Below, piece by piece: positions 39,186 to 43,943 of a DNA stretch of 43,943 bases; the stretch's first letter is position 1; every line of letters starts with the position of its first letter. Below the pieces are notes generated by a model. That model was not told where the DNA came from, searched no databases, and saw only the letters and a program-made list of their open reading frames with translations. Both the position numbers and the translations under genes were made by a program. Source of the DNA: Bacteroidales bacterium (lineage in GTDB: Bacteria; Bacteroidota; Bacteroidia; Bacteroidales; Paludibacteraceae); NCBI GenBank assembly GCA_021371875.1, contig JAJFVH010000103.1, positions 1-43,943 of the forward strand, written 5' to 3'.

Positions 39186-39872
39186 TTATAAATTATTCAA
39201 AAATAATATTTCTTGTTTAACTGCTCCGGCAATATATTGTTGAGCCATTGAGTCTTTCTGAGAAATCATATCCAATCCTTCTTCAATCAGTTTTACGGTT
39301 TGGGCATTGATCCGGCAAAAGCGACCAAAACACAGGGCTATGGCTTTATACAAATGAAATTCGGTGGTAGTAGTACTCTCAAAGGCTTTTTCAATAATGA
39401 TGTGAATTTCAGTCGAATTCAGTTGATTGTACACCCTCGCCGCAAGAATAAAGCCGGTGATTTGCACCCACATTTTTTCAGAGCGGACACATTCGACGCA
39501 TAAATTGTTTGCGTATGGCAGTTTACACAATAAGTTCATACAAATCTGCTCAACAATTTCAATTTGGTCAAGCTCATCAATTCTTTTAAGCGCTAATTCA
39601 CAAGGGAATTTTTCGACCGGTTGCAGCAAAGTCGAAATTATCATCGTTTCCCTGATTTTGAGCATCCAGAGCCTTTGAGCCAAATCGTGATTGGGAACAT
39701 ATTCCCCGGCAATTTCTTTGATACGAGGTATGGAAACCCCGTAATTATGTTTATACACAATTCCGTTCATTTTCATTTGATCGGACACAACACCATTCAT
39801 CGAAAGTCTGATTTTGCGTCTGATTTCGGATATTTGGGCATCCAGTTCCATGTTTGAAAGATAAAAATCCAT
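39186..39872 (-). CDS. DNA alkylation repair-like HEAT-repeat protein
   Basis: 228 residues from the ATG at 39872 (MDFYLSNMELDAQI); the TTG start 21 codons upstream adds a non-conserved tail, and the ATG at 39851 is another choice. All-helical, with repeats such as LAQRLWMLKIRETMIISTLLQPV and VQITGFILAARVYNQL resembling the AlkD/DNA-alkylation-repair (PF08713) solenoid. YGVSIPRIKEIAGEY near the N-terminus is the family's typical entry motif. Members may flip out or excise alkylated bases; the catalytic residues of AlkD cannot be placed confidently here. Confidence 0.65.
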   Translation of the reverse strand: MDFYLSNMELDAQISEIRRKIRLSMNGVVSDQMKMNGIVYKHNYGVSIPRIKEIAGEYVPNHDLAQRLWMLKIRETMIISTLLQPVEKFPCELALKRIDELDQIEIVEQICMNLLCKLPYANNLCVECVRSEKMWVQITGFILAARVYNQLNSTEIHIIIEKAFESTTTTEFHLYKAIALCFGRFCRINAQTVKLIEEGLDMISQKDSMAQQYIAGAVKQEILFLNNL

Positions 39873-39938
39873 TTTATTGTCGACATTAATCACTGAGAAT
39901 AAGACGTTTGTAAAAAGAGTACGTTTTTTAATCAAAAC

Positions 39939-39971
39939 TATTGCACATAAACAAATGCTGTATTATCTTTG
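39939..39971 (+). promoter_or_regulatory. Promoter of the tRNA-His gene
   Basis: TTG at 39939-39941 and TATCTTTG at 39964-39971 (TAnnTTTG). RNA would begin near 39978, a few bases before the tRNA. Confidence 0.55.
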
Positions 39972-39985
39972 CAACCTCAAAACAC

Positions 39986-40060
39986 GGTGGTTATAGCTCA
40001 GTTGGTTAGAGTGTCGGATTGTGGTTCCGAAGGTCGCGGGTTCGAGCCCCGTTTTCCACC
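39986..40060 (+). tRNA. tRNA-His (anticodon GTG)
   Basis: Starts with the extra G(-1) typical of tRNA-His at 39986, then GTGGTTA-TA-GCTC. Anticodon arm CGGATTGTGGTTCCG with loop TTGTGGT, anticodon GTG. T arm GCGGGTTCGAGCCCCGT. CCA is not encoded. The 3' acceptor strand TTTCCAC plus C73 pairs G1-C72 to G4-C69, but positions 5:68 and 6:67 are T-T mismatches. Confidence 0.9.
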
Positions 40061-40068
40061 CTTGTATT

Positions 40069-40099
40069 AAAGGAAGAACTTTTTGTTCTTCCTTTTTTT
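40069..40099 (+). terminator. Terminator of the tRNA-His transcript
   Basis: AAAGGAAGAAC (40069-40079), loop TTTTT, exact complement 40085-40095, then a T run. Confidence 0.88.
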
Positions 40100-40140
40100 A
40101 TAGTAGCCTAATTGAATAAATAGTGCTTGAAAGAAAATTC

Positions 40141-40265
40141 AGTGTTTGATAAGAAAAGGTCAAGGTCAAGGCGCACGAAACAGCAAAAACACGGAGTTTA
40201 CTCGCGTAAATGAGTAGTTTTTGATGTGAGTGCAACGCAGAGATTGGCGTTTTCTTGCAAACACT
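40141..40265. repeat. MITE-like or structured dispersed repeat (about 125 bp)
   Basis: Ends are inverted repeats: AGTGTTTG..AAGAAAA (40141-40157) against TTTTCTT.CAAACACT (40250-40265). The interior carries a hairpin around GTTTAC-TCGC-GTAAA and segments GGCGCACGAAACAGC and CAACGCAGAGATTGGCG that resemble a repeat I recall between genes in other Bacteroidota. Confidence 0.5.
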
Positions 40266-40432
40266 AAATAAAGCGCCATGAAATCATCCGATGACTATCA
40301 GCTACATAAAAAAACAATTAAGAATCAAACACAAGCCAAAATTATCGTTTTTATCATCTTTTACGTGCTTTCTTTTGCAAATGTAAAGCATTTAATCGAA
40401 TTATCAAATGAAATAAATTGAGAAAAATGTAT

Positions 40433-40440
40433 TACTTTTG
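40433..40440 (+). promoter_or_regulatory. -7 box of lysC
   Basis: TACTTTTG, a perfect TAnnTTTG match; RNA would start near 40447, giving a leader of about 36 bases before the lysC ATG. Confidence 0.55.
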
Positions 40441-40482
40441 TAGTTCAAAATTTATATCCAATTAAAATACAACACGAAAGAA

Positions 40483-41796
40483 ATGAAAGTATTAAAATTC
40501 GGTGGAACATCAGTCGGTTCGGCAGCTCGCATGAAAGATGTTGCCAAACTTATATGCGATGGGGAACAAAAAATTGTTGTTCTTTCGGCCATGTCGGGGA
40601 CAACGAACAGTTTAGTTGAAATCTCGGATTATTTTTACAAAAACAACACCTCGGGAGCGTTAGAAAAAATAAATGCTTTGGAGCAAAAATACGTCGATGT
40701 AATTTCCGAATTGTACGTAGCAGCTGAATATAAGGCAGAAGCAACAAAAATAATAAAATCTCATTTTGAATATCTCCGTTCGTTCTCGAAATCGGTTTTT
40801 ACTTTATTCGAAGAAAAAGCCATTTTGGCACAAGGCGAATTGCTTTCAACAGCGATTTTTCAGTTGTATTTAAAAGAAACAGGCGAAAACAGCGTTCTCC
40901 TGCCTGCTTTGGAATACATGCGCATTGACAAAAATTCGGAACCGGATACTGCTTACATTGCCGAAAACCTTGAAAAGCAATTACTGGCTCAACCCGATAA
41001 GATGATTTATATCACCCAGGGTTATATTTGCCGCAACTTCTATGGCGAGATTGACAATCTGCAACGCGGTGGCAGTGATTACAGCGCATCGCTGGTGGGC
41101 GCCGCCATCAAAGCCGAAGAAATTCAAATATGGACCGACATCGACGGAATGCACAACAACGATCCCCGCTTTGTGGAAGGTACCCAACCGGTTCCTTATC
41201 TTCATTTCGAGGAAGCTGCCGAGTTGGCTTATTTCGGAGCAAAAATTTTGCATCCGACCTGTATTTTACCTGCTAAACTGAACAACATTCCGGTTCGTTT
41301 ACTGAACACCATGGAACCTGAAGCTCACGGCACATTAATTTCGATGCAAAGTAAAAAAGGAACCATTCAGGCAGTGGCCGCCAAAGATGGCATTACGGCT
41401 ATCAAGATCAAATCGGGCCGTATGTTGCTGGCACATGGTTTTTTGCGTAAAGTGTTCGAAATTTTCGAGTCATACCAGACTTCAATTGACATGATTACCA
41501 CTTCGGAAGTGGGCGTTTCGGTAACTATCGACAACACAAAACGGTTGGACGAAATACTGAATAACCTGAAAAAATTAGGCACTGTAACAGTCGACAGTGA
41601 AATGGTAATTATTTGTGTAGTCGGAGACCTGAATTGTGAAAATGTCGGGTTCCAGGCCAGAGCAGTGAGTGCGCTGAAAGACATTCCTGTTCGTATGATT
41701 TCGTATGGTGGAAGCAATTATAATATTTCGTTCCTTATAAAAGCCGAAGATAAAAAACGAGCTTTGAATGCACTAAGTCAGGGACTTTTCAACTAA
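40483..41796 (+). CDS. lysC: Aspartate kinase (monofunctional)
   Basis: 437 residues. The N-terminal kinase motif KFGGTSVGSAARM (5-17) is followed by LSAMSGTTNSLVEI, QGELLSTAIF, the RGGSDYSASLVGAAIKAEEIQIWTDIDGM segment, and two C-terminal ACT domains (about 300-435; FEIFESYQTSIDMITTSEVGVSVTID, VGFQARAVSALKDIPVRMISYGGSNYNISF). It phosphorylates aspartate, the first step toward lysine, diaminopimelate, threonine and methionine. The ACT domains imply feedback control. lysA follows 199 bases downstream on the same strand. Confidence 0.95.
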   Translation: MKVLKFGGTSVGSAARMKDVAKLICDGEQKIVVLSAMSGTTNSLVEISDYFYKNNTSGALEKINALEQKYVDVISELYVAAEYKAEATKIIKSHFEYLRSFSKSVFTLFEEKAILAQGELLSTAIFQLYLKETGENSVLLPALEYMRIDKNSEPDTAYIAENLEKQLLAQPDKMIYITQGYICRNFYGEIDNLQRGGSDYSASLVGAAIKAEEIQIWTDIDGMHNNDPRFVEGTQPVPYLHFEEAAELAYFGAKILHPTCILPAKLNNIPVRLLNTMEPEAHGTLISMQSKKGTIQAVAAKDGITAIKIKSGRMLLAHGFLRKVFEIFESYQTSIDMITTSEVGVSVTIDNTKRLDEILNNLKKLGTVTVDSEMVIICVVGDLNCENVGFQARAVSALKDIPVRMISYGGSNYNISFLIKAEDKKRALNALSQGLFN

Positions 41797-41801
41797 AATT
41801 C

Positions 41802-41843
41802 CCTCTCGCCTCTCGCCTGAAGGCGAGACAGGTGAAGGCGAAA
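41802..41843. repeat. Palindromic repeat after lysC
   Basis: TCTCGCCT-GA-AGGCGAGA (41811-41828) is a perfect palindrome, followed by CAGGTGAAGGCGAAAC. Same general style as the repeats at 17951, 18109 and 37341. Confidence 0.6.
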
Positions 41844-41927
41844 CACAGCAAAAGGAAAATTAATTAAAACCCTGTTTAAACAATAACCCAACTATAAATT
41901 ACACGCTGAATTTAATATTGTTATTCT

Positions 41928-41966
41928 GAAAAAGAATGTATTAGAAACAGATTGGCATTCTTTTTC
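41928..41966 (+). terminator. Hairpin between lysC and lysA
   Basis: GAAAAAGAATG (41928-41938) pairs exactly with CATTCTTTTTC (41956-41966), 17-base loop, T-rich 3' arm. It ends 29 bases before the lysA ATG. It could terminate lysC transcripts or act as an attenuator for lysA. Confidence 0.55.
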
Positions 41967-41995
41967 ACCTTTAGGAAATTCAGTGGAACTACATT

Positions 41996-43156
41996 ATGAT
42001 AAAAGCAAATTACCCCGTTGATAAATTTAAAGGCATTGAAACTCCTTTTTATTACTACGACATGGAAACACTCCGCGCTACGCTTAACGAAATAAACGCA
42101 CAAACGGCTCAGTCAAACTTTCAGGTACATTACGCCATGAAAGCGAATGTAAATCCCAGTGTTTTGCGTGTAATTAAAGATGCCGGATTAGGGGCTGATT
42201 GTGTGAGTGGCGGCGAAGTACAGGCTGCACTCGATGCAGGAATCGCGAATTCAAAAATCGTTTTTGCAGGCGTAGGAAAAGCCGACTGGGAAATCAACCT
42301 TGGGCTCGACAATGATATTTTCTGCTTTAATGTCGAATCAATCCCCGAACTGGAAGTGATGAATGAATTAGCTGTTGCAAAAAACAAAACCGCTCAGGTT
42401 GCAATTCGTATCAACCCGAATGTAAGCGCTCATACACACCATTACATCACTACCGGGTTGAACGAAAACAAATTCGGCATTAATCTGTCCGATTTGGACA
42501 AAGTAACTGATTTGGTTCAAACATTATCCAACATTAAGTTGATTGGCATCCATTTTCATATCGGTTCGCAAATTACCGATATGTCGTCGTTTCAGGATTT
42601 ATGCCTGAAAGTAAATGAAATGCAAGAACACTTCGAAGCCCGTGGCATTACGCTCAATCATATTAACGTGGGCGGAGGCCTGGGCATTAGTTACGAGCAT
42701 CCGAATCATCTTGCCATCCCCGATTTCGAAAGCTATTTCAAGGTTTTCCGCAAACATCTGACGCTTCGTCCTGACCAGACTTTACATTTCGAACTCGGCC
42801 GTGCTGTGGTCGCTCAATGCGGAAGCCTGATTTCAAGAGTACTGTATGTAAAAGAAGGAACTTCTAAGAAATTTGCCATTCTCGATGCCGGATTTACCGA
42901 ATTGATTCGTCCGGCTTTGTATCAGGCTTATCACCGTATCGAAAATCTGAGTTCGGACTTACCCGAAGAAGAATATGATGTGGTGGGACCCATTTGCGAA
43001 TCGTCGGATACTTTTGCCAAGGAATATTTTATGAACCAAACCAAACGCGGCGATATTATTGCCCTGCGTTCGGCGGGCGCTTATGGCGAAATTATGGCTT
43101 CGCAATATAATTTGCGAAAACTGCCGAAAGCTTATACATCGGACGATTTGAAATAA
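41996..43156 (+). CDS. lysA: Diaminopimelate decarboxylase
   Basis: 386 residues. PLP-dependent alanine-racemase-like barrel: the cofactor Lys49 lies in HYAMKANVNPSV; then CVSGGEVQAALDAG, FHIGSQI (His), INVGGGLGI (phosphate-binding Gly loop), the FELGRAVVAQCG region and the C-terminal catalytic Cys in GPICESSDTF. It decarboxylates meso-diaminopimelate to lysine, the last step of the pathway begun by lysC upstream. It is close to the family's usual length. Confidence 0.95.
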   Translation: MIKANYPVDKFKGIETPFYYYDMETLRATLNEINAQTAQSNFQVHYAMKANVNPSVLRVIKDAGLGADCVSGGEVQAALDAGIANSKIVFAGVGKADWEINLGLDNDIFCFNVESIPELEVMNELAVAKNKTAQVAIRINPNVSAHTHHYITTGLNENKFGINLSDLDKVTDLVQTLSNIKLIGIHFHIGSQITDMSSFQDLCLKVNEMQEHFEARGITLNHINVGGGLGISYEHPNHLAIPDFESYFKVFRKHLTLRPDQTLHFELGRAVVAQCGSLISRVLYVKEGTSKKFAILDAGFTELIRPALYQAYHRIENLSSDLPEEEYDVVGPICESSDTFAKEYFMNQTKRGDIIALRSAGAYGEIMASQYNLRKLPKAYTSDDLK

Positions 43157-43176
43157 ACGTCGGCTCGTTAAGACAC

Positions 43177-43213
43177 AAAAGACCGGATTCATTGATTTGA
43201 GTCCGGTCTTTTT
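43177..43213. terminator. Bidirectional terminator between lysA and the lipid-kinase gene
   Basis: AAAAGACCGGATTC (43177-43190) pairs with GAGTCCGGTCTTTT (43199-43212) with one G-T pair, and runs of A and T on each side serve both strands. Confidence 0.85.
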
Positions 43214-43250
43214 ATTTTTTACATGTCACTTTGGTTTTACAAAAAAAACA

Positions 43251-43943
43251 TCAAAACCTTTTCTTCGTCAATACCCGCAACCCATCGGCTACCACCTTGA
43301 TATGAATTTCCGTTCCTTCTTCATAAGGTTCGCCATCGTAGTGGAAAGATCCGGGTTCTTCGCGATACAGGGTTATTTCGTCGGTACGCAGGGTGGTCAT
43401 AAACAGGTCATTGTCTATCGTTTTGGTAAAAAGCTGCAGAGCCAGGGTGGGAATGGCGATAATGGGGAACCGGCTCATAATCGAAATGTCGATTTTGCCA
43501 TCCTGCACACTGGCTTGCGGGGCAATATAAGCATTGTTTCCCCACTGCGAGGCGTTAGCAAAGGTCATCACAAAAGCTTTGGTTTTCAAATCGATTCCTT
43601 CGCCTGCCAAATGATAGTTTTGCGATTTATAGCTGAAGTAACCGGTAATTATTTTTTCGATATAAGCCATAACGCCGCGGGTTTTCCCTTTGGCAAATTC
43701 GGTGCTCACATAGGCATCGAAACCAGTCCCGCAGGTGCAAAAGAAGGGTTGATTATTCACCATACCATAATCCATCAAAATGGTTTCGGAATGGTTTAAC
43801 TGCTGGATGGCTTTGTGAATACTCATTGGTATGCCTAAATGGCGGGCTAATCCGTTACCCGAACCTATGGGAACAATTCCAAGCGAAGCCTGACTGTGAA
43901 TTACTTCACAGGCAATTTCGTTCACCGTTCCGTCACCACCAAC
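43251..43943 (-). CDS. Diacylglycerol kinase-type lipid kinase, C-terminal part
   Basis: Partial: the frame continues off the right edge, and the visible 231 residues begin VGGDGTVNEIA, the conserved catalytic loop of the DAGK/sphingosine-kinase/YegS/BmrU family. Next come VPIGSGNGLARHLG (family signature), CGTGFDAYVS and the C-terminal beta-rich domain with FHYDGEPYEEG. It likely phosphorylates diacylglycerol or a similar lipid at the membrane. The N-terminal third is missing from the window. The start at the internal GTG (43925) is not real because GGDGT precedes it in frame. Confidence 0.88.
   Translation of the reverse strand, partial: VGGDGTVNEIACEVIHSQASLGIVPIGSGNGLARHLGIPMSIHKAIQQLNHSETILMDYGMVNNQPFFCTCGTGFDAYVSTEFAKGKTRGVMAYIEKIITGYFSYKSQNYHLAGEGIDLKTKAFVMTFANASQWGNNAYIAPQASVQDGKIDISIMSRFPIIAIPTLALQLFTKTIDNDLFMTTLRTDEITLYREEPGSFHYDGEPYEEGTEIHIKVVADGLRVLTKKRF

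Noticed and set aside
1-43943. CRISPR arrays, rRNA genes, insertion-sequence transposases
   Set aside because: None seen: no regularly spaced repeats, no rRNA sequence and no transposase motifs; only the tyrosine recombinase and small repeats are present.

Overview
The window comes from a Bacteroidota genome, most likely Bacteroidales. The signs are AT-rich DNA, promoters of the TAnnTTTG type, few Shine-Dalgarno sequences, a BtuB/BtuG vitamin B12 uptake locus, type IX secretion (T9SS) C-terminal sorting domains, and BT4734-like and DUF3987 mobile-element genes. It has two parts: an integrated element of about 23.7 kb (128-23807) and ordinary chromosome on its right.

Element. The window opens in the last codons of dnaK. 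The sequence TTTGAAGAAGTAAA at dnaK's 3' end (128-141) recurs at 23790-23803. A terminator hairpin that looks like dnaK's original one follows the second copy. Just inside the left copy lie an excisionase-like HTH gene and a tyrosine recombinase. Both ends carry two copies of ATATTTGTA, as expected for integrase arm sites. The cargo starts with a cobalamin riboswitch, followed by btuB, btuG, a DUF4465 (BtuH-like) lipoprotein gene and three large secreted-protein genes ending in T9SS sorting domains, one of which also begins with a DUF4465 domain. Next come a DUF6580 membrane protein and the anaerobic ribonucleotide reductase pair nrdD-nrdG. A replication/regulation block follows: a small gene with a probable 5' frameshift, two HTH genes, a BT4734-like protein interrupted by GC-rich palindromes, and a PriCT-2/DUF3987 primase-helicase-like protein. 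After 1.2 kb of GC-rich non-coding DNA comes a compact lysis-like cassette (DUF6266, holin-like, P5-type lysozyme-like, unimolecular spanin-like) with its own promoter and a palindromic operator candidate. I see no relaxase, capsid, portal or terminase gene, so the element resembles a phage satellite or a mobilizable element carrying a B12-acquisition island.

Chromosome (23.8-43.9 kb). A carbohydrate/redox group comes first: a beta-hydroxyacid dehydrogenase, an aldo/keto reductase and an AraC regulator on the minus strand, then an aldo/keto-reductase-like protein with an altered active site, a TolB-like propeller protein, a flavodoxin-fold reductase and a GH3 beta-glucosidase on the plus strand. 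A 34-residue lysine-rich protein and an SDR epimerase follow. Then a minus-strand set: a glycosyltransferase-like pair, tRNA-Arg(CCG), a YugP-type protease, purA, a Fur-family regulator and a HEAT-like DNA-alkylation-repair homologue. The window ends with tRNA-His(GTG), lysC, lysA and a partial lipid kinase gene.

Main points of interest: an element at the dnaK 3' end that restores the dnaK stop and terminator; a mobile, riboswitch-controlled B12 uptake island including proteins apparently exported by T9SS; and a stand-alone lysis-like cassette on an element with no visible virion genes.
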